From Megalonaias nervosa (taxonomy: Eukaryota > Mollusca > Bivalvia > Unionida > Unionidae): 64,000 nucleotides of DNA. Numbering within the stretch: position 1 is the stretch's first letter; each line of letters opens with the position of its first letter. The notes under the pieces were generated by a model. The model ran no database searches. It worked only from the letters and a program-made list of their open reading frames with translations, and was not told the DNA's origin. This document shows positions 11,113-22,130 of the stretch, in pieces. The translations under genes and the position numbers were made by a program. The DNA lies in NCBI GenBank assembly GCA_016617855.1, contig JAECUM010003630.1:57329-121328 (forward strand). Reading direction: 5' to 3'.

Positions 11113-12028
11113 TGTTACGAATATGTAATTAGTTGCTTGTGTGTTAGTTTTAAAATTCTTTTTATTTTTGTTTTGTTTCATTGCATTTTATTGTAATGAT
11201 TATTTTCACAGGATTTGATATTTTTTTCGGTAAGTCCAATTTGTTTAGAACGTAAAAATATTTCTTAGCACTATTTTCTTTTTAGCTCACTTTGGTTCAT
11301 AGATTTTGTAAACACTACGCGAAAACGATTGGATATTGCCAAGGTTATTTCTACCTACGTGTTAGTCTGAATAAACAATGTTTTATTTTTAAATTTATTT
11401 CAGTTTGAGAATTTGGTTCTTAGATAGGGCTATTCTTGCCTACGAGCTGATTTTCATTCTTTTTATTACGCTATTCAAATGTTAAGAGACCACGTCACCC
11501 ATCATGCGGGAATGAGATCATGTTTTAGTTGGGTTTAATACTCATTCCGAGAGCTTTCCAAGCGGTCGTTCTTAACACCTTGTTTCTATTGTTGTTGTCA
11601 AATTGTTTGAAGTTCATCTATTTTTTGGATTTAATAATTTATTCTCTAGAAAACTAAACATGTGCTTTGTATTTATAAAAGTTCTGGGAGAAAGAAATTC
11701 AGTGGAAATTTATTCTGGAGTTCTATACGGAAACATAAACTGTGGTTCAGTTGAGGATCTGTTACCATCAGTACAGATATCATCTGACGTCATCGCCTCC
11801 ATGTTGGAATTTCATAGAGATTCGAACCCGGATTCTGTTAGAACTGTTTAGTGATAGGACTTATACTATTCAATCTTAGGATTAAATTTTGGATTATATT
11901 CACAAACCGTAAGTCCTATTTCCAATTTTTACACTGTTTTCTAGGGAAATAAATTATGTTGTTAAAATATACAGCTTGTTGGCTTCACTCTTTTCTCTTG
12001 TTATTTTTGTGCGAGCCTACACGTCCCA
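11113..12028 (+). mobile_element. Solo LTR, Gmr1-like family, type C
   Basis: A 916-bp LTR starting TGTTACGAATATG and ending ACACGTCCCA, flanked on both sides by AGTA (11109-11112 and 12029-12032), a 4-bp target duplication. It matches the LTRs at 25357-26271 and 31172-32147, including GATTCGAACC and AAGCTTGTTGGCTTCACTC-like blocks near the 3' end. A perfect CRE palindrome TGACGTCA lies at 11785-11792. The internal region has been lost by LTR-LTR recombination. It lies about 1 kb upstream of the syntaxin promoter on the opposite strand. Confidence 0.9.
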
Positions 12029-12032
12029 AGTA

Positions 12033-12495
12033 GTGCCGATCGATAAGGTCGCCTACAGAAGCGACGTCTGTCAGTGAATACCATTTTAGTCAGTAAAGAC
12101 GCAGACACTTTAAACTCTTTTTTGTGTATTTTTGGCGGGGAGTTGTTTGTATTTTTTTTTTTTCACCACTCAAATCTTATACAGAAAACAGTAGAAAAAT
12201 TTAATATATTTTACCACAAAAATTCTGCTTAAAAAAAAGAAAAACACCTGATAACATTTATTGTGAATCAACTTAAATCACAATTATACAATAAAAATAT
12301 ATGTATAATATATCAAGAAAATAAAAGCTAGTATTATTAATTTTCGAGGAAGACAATGGACAAATAAAAATACACACAATATATTAAAAAAAATTAAAAT
12401 TTCTATTATGTATATCAATATTTTTTTTAAACATTTGTACATGATTGTATCTATTTTGTGTCTCACTTTTGGAACGTAGTTTCCATAGGATCTAT
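12033..12495. other. No feature recognised
   Basis: Very AT-rich, with long A/T runs. No gene. Confidence 0.5.
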
Positions 12496-13050
12496 AAATA
12501 GGAATTTATGACTATTAACAATATTTATAATAAACCTGTTTACGAGTTTAGGGTTCTTTCCCATTGGATGGATCTGTGATGTGGGTTGTTTTTCAACGTC
12601 GGATATTGCGAAATATCACGCAGTGAGTAGGAGAAAATCGCGATTTGGGCCGTACGCATGTATATCAAGAGAGAACTTAGGAATTAATTCATTCCTATCT
12701 TGGATTCTTATTTCATATATTCATATGTTAAAATCAGTCTGCAGATGTTGTTAATGTTGTGTTGAGATATAATTTGCGGAAACATTTGTTGGATTATTCA
12801 TTCGAATTACGAAGTGCTCATTTGACTAAAATATTTTTCTGGGACTATTGTGAAATTATTCAAACGAGTTTTGGACAATGTCCTTGTGATACATAAGGGC
12901 AGTTGGCAGACCAGTACATTTGAGGATCTGAAATTCATTTGGAACATTCGATTCTTTTGGACTTGTGAAGAACTTTCTTAGGATTATTTTGGATTTAATT
13001 CAAAATACTGTATGTGCCTCTTAAATTTTCATTTCAAACTTTCCACACAT
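12496..13050 (+). mobile_element. Truncated LTR, Gmr1-like type B
   Basis: Blocks in the same order as the type B LTRs at 24012, 35781 and 60673: GTTTACGAGTT, GATGTTGTTAATGTTGTGTT, GAAGTGCTCATTTGAC, GAGTTTTGGACAATG, TTAGGATTATTTTGGATT. The ends (TGTTATG start and CGTAACA end) are missing, so it is a fragment. Confidence 0.7.
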
Positions 13051-15687
13051 TTCTATCGTCTGTGAAATCGCTTCAGCATTTGTTTGACTTTTTTATTTAC
13101 TGCACTGTAATCATATTTTACGGTGTAGACAACGTTTTCCTTACGACCATTAGGAGCTTTGTCAAGTGGGGTTTTGAACGAATGGAGCATATAAAGAGCG
13201 ACGATCGTTTTTACAAAATCTCCGTTTGAGTAACCGATCGCTGTATTATCGGCTGTATTGGAGTGATAATTTGATTCATCGGGAGACTACTTAAGTTTTG
13301 GCGGACAGTCCGTTTTAAAGTCATGTTTGCGGGCATTGTCGAAGGATTGGGAGATTGCTGTGCTGTTCAGGAAGCATTCGGCTGAAACACAATGTTCGAT
13401 ATCGTCGTCCTCATAAAACGTCTGCGTCCACACGATTGTTATACTTTCCGCTGATTTTCTTTATACATTCCTACCCACCACTTTCCTGTTGAAAGTGTCA
13501 GAGGACATTTCTGCATAAAACTGGTGGATAGTAAGACCTAAGTGGATGATGGTTCGAACAAGCACAAAGCGCACAAAAATGAACCATCTCTGCATGCATA
13601 CACAAGGTGAGTGTGTCACCTACTAGTTCATTACATTTAGTCACCATAAACCCGATGTCGTAAATCTGATAAATATTTCCTTTCATGTTAAATCGAAATA
13701 TCGTAGATTTCATATTATTTATAAGGCTGCATGCAGCCTAAGTTGACTATGCCTGTTCTCGTGACCGTACATTTCCCGAGGCAAGGCACTGTATAAACAG
13801 TTAACAATATTAGATATGTATTATGTTGTTTACAAAATAAATGTCACTCGTTAGGTACTCCAAGAGCTTGATTTTGGACTAAGGTGAAGTACAAATTAAA
13901 AATATACATAACATATAATCATGAAGAAAAAGCCAACAAACAAAACAAATTAAATATACATAACAGCATTGTGAAAGAAACACTTTTCATGCATTGTATG
14001 CTTATGATAAAGATAAGATTTCTACACTCATCGTCCTAAGTTATTTAAATTCATTAAATATCATATCATGATTCAATGTTTTGTCAGTTATTACCAACTG
14101 TGTGTACAAACATCAGAGTAAACTGACACACATATATATCTGATTACTGGCATCCTCGCATAATTCGTACATTCCTGAAATAAATAGCTTTTGATTACGC
14201 TAACCTAAGGGCATATCTAATCCTGGTATTTTCTTGGTTTTCCCAAATAACTCACGTGCCGAATGTAGCCAACAGAACAACACATCCAAAAGAGCTAAAA
14301 CTCTAAAAACTATATGCATTCTTGGTGCGATTATTTAAATACATAGAGTAGAGAACAGCTCGCACTTAGAGATAGGAAAACCTTGCATATAGTATTGAAT
14401 TACTTAAATTATTTAAATTATTTAAAACCCTTATAGGACATTAAATAACATAGCATTAAACACAGCTAATGGAATTAACAATCTTTTTTATGAAGTGAAT
14501 TCCGAATGCACCTTTTTATAAGTTAAAACATATTCAGAAATAGAATTTATACTAAAAATCCAACATGTATAATAAAACGGCCAAAAGTCTGTTATGTACA
14601 TTAAAAAAAGATCGGAATTATCATGCATTTAAACAATGAATTATTCCATAAATTCAAACCTTGGAAAAATTTCTCATAAAAGGCATGGCACAAATACAAC
14701 TCAAAGAAAGCTCTTCCATGATAATGCTCTAATTGGCATCAAATCCATCTCCATCAAACGCACAACGCTTGTATTTGTAGAACATTCTGTCATTGAATGT
14801 ACTGTAAAACTTGCACATTTTCAGCGTACATACTTCTTATCATTGTGACAATGAATTGCACTGTTAATGCACTGTTTAGCACAGACGGAGCAAGGAAAAA
14901 CACTCATTTTGACCAGGATGGAGAGAAAACAATCCCCGTATGTTAGCTGCATTAAAATAAATAAATAAATAAATAAATAAATAAATACGTATCCCACATT
15001 GGTGTGTTCGACAGTAGTGACATGTCCCTCAAAAAGCTCATTGTACATGGAGAAACAGCCCACTGGTTGCACGAATATAATTAAGTCTCAACTGAATGTT
15101 TGAATCCTTTATTTGTTTAAATTTATATAATTTATACGTAAAAGAATTCAACTGTGGATAGATTACATCCCTATATCTGTCCTCATGCATTTTAAGTTAA
15201 ATATCGATGTCACCCTTTACTGCCAATATTTGAGTTGCAAACAAAACATTAATTTCACTTACAAATGCATAAAATTTATATCGTCTGTACGTTTTTAGTA
15301 CATTAATAAAACTAAGCCAAAGTCTGTTTGAAAAGAGATACAGTATTCGTTTTATTTGGTATTACACAATTATTCCAGTCATTACTTTCAGAGTCTAACC
15401 CTTGACCTTGGCCCATGCGCACTCATTCATTTTCAGTACGAAACCTTAAAACTAGTGGGGGCAGGAGGAGGGAATCTGGCAAAAGCAACACAAATAAAAT
15501 TAGTTGTACCCACCCCAACATACAATTACATTTTAATATCAGTAATACATAATCAGTTGCTACTGCGTTGCTGAATTGCCATTTCGGTGGGAGGCTGATG
15601 ATTCCACAAACCGGTGAAGGACAAAAAGGAATATTCAACCTTACGGATGTAACCGAAATGTGTGTACTCACTGTCAATGCTTTCTAT
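13051..15687. other. No gene recognised; contains an (AAAT)n microsatellite
   Basis: Long AT-rich stretch without a supported gene. An (AAAT)n run lies at about 14953-14986. Short open frames on both strands show no family resemblance. Confidence 0.5.
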
Positions 15688-16548
15688 TGGTACGAGTCTA
15701 TGCTCTTAAAATAAGTAACAGAAAAGGGTGAAGACAACAAGTTTTGTAAAATTTAACAAATAATTTATTTCCCTAGAATATAAAAGTGAAAAATTAAGAG
15801 AAAAAAAAAAGAACTTACGGTTTTACGAATCAAATCTAAAAACAATCCAAGAAATAAAAATTAGAATTAGAAGTCCTAGTAATAAAAAATCCTGAATGAA
15901 ACTGAGTTCGAGTCCCGATGAAATCCGAAATTAAAGGCGATGACATCAGTTGTGGTCAGCGAAGTGCTGATGTGTCAACAGTCTCTTGCTGAAACACAGA
16001 AAATATTATTCCAGTTTTGAATTCAGTATAAATTCCAATAAATATCTTTATCCAAGAATTTTGTTTCAGCACTTTTGTATTTCCAGGGAAAATAATCACT
16101 TGAATTCAACAATTTGAAGAAAATAAAATTTCAATCCAAACTGGTCACAACATAATACAATTTAACGTGTCAAGTGTTTAAGCCCAACTGAGCAAACCTT
16201 TATCATGACAACAGTTATACACTAATTAACTCGCAAAACAGATTCCCGGATGCGGGTCAAAAGTTCATTATTCTGGAAAAAATAGAAGTTTGCACCAATT
16301 GATATATGCTACTTGTCACCTAGTCCAGGTATGACCTTGATTCAACTTAATGATTTTTACTCTGAGAAAGATTAAAAAAAAAAAAAAAATAAAAAAAGTT
16401 GTTTACCAAAACTGTCACTGATTCCGGAACTAGATACAATGTTTCTATTATTAGTTGTTTATAAAAATTAAAAAAAATCAATTCTGGACAATGTCAAATC
16501 CAGTAAACAAAACTAACAAACAAATAATTATATTAAATATACATAACA
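15688..16548 (-). repeat. 3' LTR of element 1 (type A)
   Basis: 861 bp. Plus-strand ends are TGGTACGAG (TGTTACGAG in the partner) and ATACATAACA. Extended identity to 21201-22103, with small indels. Confidence 0.92.
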
Positions 16549-16688
16549 CTTCACCCATAAAAGAAAAAGAAAGATTTATATAATAAAGCTTTCTCTTTAC
16601 CATAGGTCAATTATACATGAGGTTTATAAAAAATTAACATAGAAGAAATCTTATGAATGATACAATGTATACGTGAAATAATATATTT
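16549..16688 (-). other. Polypurine tract region between pol stop and 3' LTR
   Basis: On the sense strand, an AT-rich spacer after the RNase H stop ends in ATGGGTGAAG directly before the LTR start TGTTATG. This is the expected place for plus-strand priming. Confidence 0.5.
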
Positions 16689-17060
16689 TTATACACGTGA
16701 AAGTGCATCTGCTATTAAATTGTCTTTTCCCTTGATGTGCCTGATGTCAATATTATATTCCTGTAATAACAACATCGACCTTAATAATCTGATTTTTGTT
16801 TTTCATCTTGCCGATGAAAGTAAGAGGGTTGTAATCACTAAACACAATAATCAGAGAAGAAGCTGAACTAATGTAAACTTCAAAATGTTGTAATGCCAAT
16901 ATCAAAGCCAAACATTCCTTCTCAATTCTTGAATAATTTCTTTGGTGCTTATTTAATTTCTTAGAAAAATATCACATTGGATGATCAACACCATTTTTAT
17001 CTTCTTGAATCGATACTGCTCCAACCCCAATATCACCTGCATCAACAGACAGTTCAAATG
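16689..17060 (-). pseudogene. RNase H domain of element 1
   Basis: Sense reading continues from the RT. The motif DAGDIGVGAVSIQED holds the first catalytic-region aspartates, then YFSKKLNKHQRNYS, IEKECLALILALQHFEVYI, FSDYNPLTFIGKMKNKNQ, and finally IKGKDNLIADALSRV before TAA at 16689. This is the usual Ty3/gypsy RNase H layout. A stop after GVDHPM and a short indel before the final block break it. Confidence 0.85.
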
Positions 17061-17950
17061 ATTGACTGAAATTTGGAGCTGTAAGAACTGGTGCACTCTT
17101 AAGTATGCCCTTTAACTTATCAAAAGCCTCCTGACATTTTTCAGTCCAATGAAACTTGGTTTTCTTACTCAATAAATTTGTCAAGAGTTCAGCAATTATG
17201 GAAAAATTGGAACAAAATTTCCGATAGTATCCAACCATACCCAAAAATCTCATCAGCTGCTTTTTACTGACAGGCACTTGGAATTCAGTGATAGCCTTGA
17301 ACTTAGCATATATATGTTTAACTTGTCCATGTTCCACAATATGTCCTAGAAATGTTACACAAGCACGGCAGAACTCACTTTTGGATAAATTAATTGTCAA
17401 ACTTGCATCAGTGAGGATGTCAAAGAATTTCCGAATTGTTGCTAAATGTTCTTTCCAGGTGTCATTGTAGATGATGACATCATCGATGTAAGTATCACAA
17501 TTATCTAGACCAGAGGTAATCATGTTCATTAAACGCTGAAAAGTACTTGGCAAACCTTTCATCCCAAACAGCATCACTTTATGTTGATAAAGTCCATCTG
17601 GAGTCACAAATGCCGATATTTCCTTTGCCCTTTCCGTCAGTAGAATTTGCCAAAATCCTTTCAGAAGGTCAAATTTGGTGATATACTTTACATTTCCAAT
17701 TTTATCAATGCCGTGATGGATTCTTGGTAATGGAAATGAATCTGTTTTAGACGCACTGTTCAACTTTCTATAATCAGTGCACATGCCGAAAGTTTTATCT
17801 GGTTTCGGAACAAGTATATATGGTAAACTCCAGTCACTTTTACTTGGTTCTATGAAATCATTTTCCAGCTAATACTGAATTTCTTTTTTCAAGTATTCCT
17901 GTTTGAGAGGATTCATCCTGTACGAGTGTTGCTTCACAGGATTGGAATTT
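16972..17950 (-). pseudogene. Reverse transcriptase domain of element 1
   Basis: Copies element RNA into DNA. In order: a LENDFIEPSKSDW block, ILVPKPDKTF, MCTDYRKLNSASKTDSFPLP, FDLLKGFWQI, FGMKGLPSTFQRLMN, the active-site box YIDDVIIYND, CVTFLGHIV, FLGMVGYYRKF and the connection to RNase H. The longest open part is 17784-16972 (270 codons). A stop within the upstream EIQY.LENDF block and a frame change near 17785 separate it from the linker. The catalytic YIDD is intact. It sits downstream of integrase. Confidence 0.93.
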
Positions 17951-18238
17951 ACAATTTCGACGTCATGGTAAATTTTGTTCTTGTAGGAACGTCTGGAAAT
18001 AAGTGCTCATATTCAAGTAATAACTGTTTCAGTTCATTCCTTTCTTGTTGCAAATGTGAAAGTTTCTGGTCCAGATTATTCATAATTTCTGAATTCCGAA
18101 GATTTGTAACTCCAAAATCAACAGTGTCCGATTGCATTCTTTCGTTTAAATCCTCAGTGAGTGGGACAGGTACAACTAAGTTAACTGCATGATTAACCTG
18201 GCTATCTCTCTCAACATACTGGTATTCCATTAATTTAT
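17949..18238 (-). pseudogene. Integrase-RT linker of element 1
   Basis: Open for 93 codons. It contains a heptad-like stretch (LDQKLSHLQQERNELKQLL) followed by LEYEHLFPDVPTRTKF, the pre-RT segment typical of Ty3/gypsy polyproteins. It places integrase and RT in one polyprotein. Confidence 0.75.
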
Positions 18239-19330
18239 TTACATGCCAGGAGTACTACTATTATAAGTTAACTCATTCATTTTCTTCTTAATTTTGTAAG
18301 GGCCGTAATACCTGTTCTGAAAAAAATTTAGAAGAATGAGCAAGAGAGAATGAACTCTATAACCAGACTCTAAAGTTCTCTCCATTGTAGTTCTGTCAAA
18401 CCATAATTTCACTTTTGACTTGAATTGCTGGATGCCAAATTCAAGCATAACTGGCTGGAAAATTCCAGACATAAAATTTGACCCTTGATCCGATTGGACA
18501 GATTTGGGAAGGCCTAATTGAGTTAAAAAAAAAAAAACTTTATCAAAGATTTACTATTGTTTTAGTTTTAATATTCCTCAAAGGAATTGCCTCTGCGAAT
18601 CTTGTTGACATACCCATTATGGTCAACAAGAACTGGTTGCCTGACTTGGTCTTAGGTAAGGGACCGACACCATCTACCATAATTCTGCTAAATGGTTCGT
18701 CAATTGCAGGAATAGGTTGCAGATGAGCCTTAGGTATCTTCTGATTGGGTTTTCCTACCATTTGACAAGTATGACAAGATCTGCAGTATTTACAAACATC
18801 ATTTTTAATTTCTGGCCAATAGAAATGATTCAAGGTCTTGTCATAAGCCTTACTAATCCCTAACTGACCAGGCAAATGAGTTTCATGCGCAAGACTAAGA
18901 ATTTCCAGTCTGTAAGATTTTGGAACTACAATCTCATAGTTCACTGACCACTGGTTACCAGCAGTTACCTCGGGAGGTCTCCATTTTTTCATAAGAATCC
19001 CATTTTTAATGAAATAACAAACAGGTACTTCAGTGGCTTCAGTTTCACTAATGGCCCTCTGAAACAAACAGGAGATCTCAGGATCTTTTTCCTGTTCGAT
19101 AACAAGTGATTGTCGTTTGTCACCCTGATTAGAATAAAGAGAAAGAGTAGTTAAAAGAGGATCACTGTGATCAATACCCTTTGATTGATCCAAACAAGGA
19201 GTGAAAGCGACCTCATCAAAAGTCCGACCAATACATGTGTCAGCTTAATGAATATTTTCCTGATCAATATCATTCTCAAGAGCTTTCTTTACCATAGCTC
19301 TAGTAACTGCACAAGCTGGGAATAAATCAG
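18239..19330 (-). pseudogene. Integrase of element 1, catalytic core deleted
   Basis: Inserts element DNA into the host. The zinc-binding region reads LAHETHLPGQLG...CKYCRSCHTCQ; the second histidine of HHCC is glutamine here. The first catalytic aspartate is in IMVDGVGPLPKT and the second in SDQGSNFMSGIFQ. The segment that should carry the catalytic glutamate is missing: FGIQQFKS runs straight into the C-terminal patch KLWFDRTTMERTLESGYRV. A frame break in a poly-A/T run (about 18525-18545) and a stop at 18239 add damage. This protein cannot be active. The domain lies between protease and RT, as in Gmr1. Confidence 0.9.
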
Positions 19331-19369
19331 GGAAATTCTTTTTCAATAGGATCGACTTTCTGAGCTAAA

Positions 19370-19740
19370 CAATGCTTGTCCGTTACAAGTGGACTAACCA
19401 CAACCTTATCTCCTGCTAGGTCATTGCCTAGTAATAAATGAATGCCCTCAATGGGTAAAGAAGGCACTATGCTGACTATCACGGGTCATGAGACTAAGTC
19501 TGATGACAAATTTACACAATAGAGAGGACCATTAACAAAGCCGCACTCTACTCCCTGAATAAGAACACTCTCATTAGAAGAAGACTTCTGAGAAAAAGGC
19601 AAAGTTCCTGATAATAAAAGACTCTGAGAAGCTCCTGTGTCCTTTAACATTTTAATACGGATGGAATTGGCTGAATCACCCAAGAGTGATATAGAACCCT
19701 TTGACATGAATGGTTCATAATTCTCCATAATAAAATAAGA
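19370..19740 (-). pseudogene. Aspartic protease of element 1
   Basis: Cleaves the polyprotein. The active-site loop is KDTGASQSLLLSG with the DTG triad intact, followed by GTLPFSQKSSSNESV and, after a frame break near 19485, IHLLLGNDLAGDKVV, the usual second conserved patch (ILGNDLAG). It follows the zinc knuckle and precedes integrase. Confidence 0.88.
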
Positions 19741-19788
19741 CTGGGGTTTATTAGACCCAACAAATGTATTGCTTTCAATACATGACCG

Positions 19789-21040
19789 TTACCCTGACCT
19801 CCTAGAAATAAAAGCATTTGGAACAGGTCTGTCTTGATTCTGATGCTTATTTTTCAATTTGTAGCAATCAGAAATAACATGTCCTTTTTTCTTGCAATAG
19901 GTACATTTAGGAAGAGATAAGGATTTATGATCAAGCTTATCAGAAAGTTGATTTCTAAAAGTTGTCCCAGATTGAAATTTAGAAGGGCTCGTATTTGGCT
20001 GAAATACTTTTTTTTTACCAGAAGACTGCTGAGTGGAAGACTTGCCTACAAAAGAAACTTTATGAGTTAAAGAATACTCATCAGCAGTATGAGCAGCATT
20101 GTCCAAGGTTTCGACCTTAGGCTCATCAATATAAGTCTTAATGTCACTATGGACACAGTTCTTGAACTCTTCAAGTAATACAAGGTGTCCGAGATTTTCG
20201 TAATCTTGATCAACTTTCTTGGCTAAGCACCATCTATCAAATAACTGCTATTTTTATCTTGCAAATTCGACATGAGTTTGGTCAGTTGATTTTCTAGAAT
20301 TCCTAAAACCTTGTCGATAAGCCTCAGGGACTAACTCATAACCCTTCAAGATATAGTCCTTAACCACATCGTAGTCAGCACTCTGCTGTAATGACAGTGA
20401 AATGTAAATATCATGAGCTTTACCAGAAAGTAAACATTGTAATAATAGATTCTAATACTCTCTTGGCCACTTGAAAACTTAAATAATTTTCTCAAAATGA
20501 ACAAAATATTGATCTACTTCGTTTTCCAGAAAAAGTGGCATTAACTTCATATTTCTTAAATCATCAAAAGTAGGGGAGTGTTTTCCATTTGCCAGCTCCA
20601 ATTCTTTTAACCTAATTTGAAATTCCCTTTCTTCCTTTTCTCGCTGCATTTGCATTAGCCTATCTTCTTTTTTTTTTCTTCTCAAATTGGAACTGCATTT
20701 GTTTCACTTTCTCCTCTTTCTCCAACAGCATTTGTTTTTCTTCTTTCTGAAGTTCAAGCTTTCTTAACTCTAATTCTATCTTGTGTTTTAATTTTAATTC
20801 CTTTATTTTTACATCAGAGTCTGATATGGACTTACTGATCAAAGCCAAAGCACTTTTATCCAAAACATTCTTTTCCACCAAATACTGGACTAAAATGTTT
20901 TTTATTTCTTGCTTTGTTAAAGAAGCTTTTGCCTCAGAAAGATCGTATTTTCTGGCAAGCTGAAGCAATTCATGTTTTTTCAAGAATTCTAAATGTTTCT
21001 GGGTAGGATTTGAAAAAAAGATCTCCACTTTTGATGACAT
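19789..21040 (-). pseudogene. Gag of element 1, SCAN-like capsid and zinc knuckle
   Basis: The particle protein. It starts MSSKVEIFFSNPTQ at 21040. Residues up to about 190 form a small helical domain and a long Lys/Glu-rich coiled coil. Then come NMKLMPLFLENEVDQYFVHF and the capsid core: KWPREY, LLLQCLLSGKAHDIY, YILKGYELVPEAYRQGFR, HVEFA, LFDRWCLAKKV, LVLLEEFKNCVHSDI, YIDEPKVETLDNAA. This second half is the gag segment from which vertebrate SCAN domains are thought to derive (Gmr1-like gag). The zinc knuckle CTYCKKKGHVISDC (C-x2-C-x4-H-x4-C) lies at about 19864-19905. Stops and frame shifts at about 20670, 20475, 20455 and 20250 break the gene. Confidence 0.88.
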
Positions 21041-21200
21041 TGTAAAACAGCCTGTTGATTTCACTAAAGATCTCTAAAATGAAAAATAATGCTTGGCATT
21101 TAAAAAAATTTCTGAAACTAGGGGAATTTAAATTTCAAAAACAAAGTTTTCTGAAATATTGATGCAAAATTTGTATCCCTAGGACAAGCACCCAATTTTC

Positions 21201-22103
21201 TGTTACGAGTCTGTGCTCTTAAAATAAGTAACAAAAAAGAGTGAAGACAATAAGCTTTGTAAAATTTAAAAAATAATTTATATCCCACGAATACAAAAGT
21301 GAAAAATTAAGAAAAAAAATGAACTTACGGTTTTACGAATCAAATCGAAAAATAATCCAAGAATTAAAAACAGAAGTCCTAGTAATAACAATTCCCGAAT
21401 GAAATTGAGTTCAAGTCCCGATGAAATCTGAAATTGAAGGCGATGACATCAGTTGTGGTCAGCTAAGTGCTGATGTGTCAATAGTCTCTTGCTGAATCAC
21501 AGAAAATATTATTCCAGTTTTGAATTCAGTATAAATTCCAATAAATGTCTTTATCCAATAATTTTGTTTGAGCACTTTTGTATTTCCAGGGAAAATAATC
21601 ACTTGAATTCAACAATTTGAAGAAAATAAAATTTCAGTCTAAACTGGTCACAGCATAATACAACTTCATGTGTCAAGTGTTTAAGCCCAACTGAACAAGC
21701 CTTTATCAAGACAACAGCTATACACTAATTAAGATGCAAAACAGATTCCCGGATGAGAGCCAAAATTTCATTCTCCTGAAACAAAATATAAGTCTGTACC
21801 AATTATATAAGCTACTTGTCACGTAGTCCAGGTATGACCTTGATTCAACTTAATGATTCTTACTCTGAGAAAGATTTAAAACAAAATAAAAAACGTTCTT
21901 TACCAAAACTGTCACTGATTCCGGAACAAGGTCAAAAACTAGATGCAATGTTTCTATTATTAGTTGTTTATATAAATAAAAAAAAAAAATCAATTCTGGA
22001 CAATGTTAAATCCAGTAAACAATGTTTCATTACAATAGCATCTAATAGAATAAAAAAAAAATTAAAACTAAGAAACAAATAATTAAATGAAATATACATA
22101 ACA
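21201..22103 (-). repeat. 5' LTR of element 1 (type A), with primer-binding region
   Basis: 903 bp, TGTTACGAG to ATACATAACA on the plus strand. On the sense strand the LTR is followed by GAAAATTGGGTGCTTGTCC, conserved as GAAAATTGGGG(N)nTCC in the other Gmr1-like copies, so the primer-binding site should lie here. The tRNA was not identified. Confidence 0.9.
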
Positions 22104-22130
22104 ATATATGAGAGAAAATGTACTCGTGTT

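Larger units (their letters stand above)
15688..22103 (-). mobile_element. Gmr1-like Ty3/gypsy retrotransposon, element 1 (LTR type A)
   Basis: A 6.4-kb element on the minus strand with an LTR at each end (21201-22103 5' LTR, 15688-16548 3' LTR). Sense order is gag (coiled coil, SCAN-like capsid, CCHC knuckle), protease, integrase, reverse transcriptase, RNase H. Integrase before RT is the order known from Gmr1-type elements and unlike ordinary gypsy. Several frameshifts and stops, plus a deletion in the integrase core, make it non-autonomous. The target duplication is not clear (CTAT left, ATAT right). No env-like frame is present. Confidence 0.92.
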
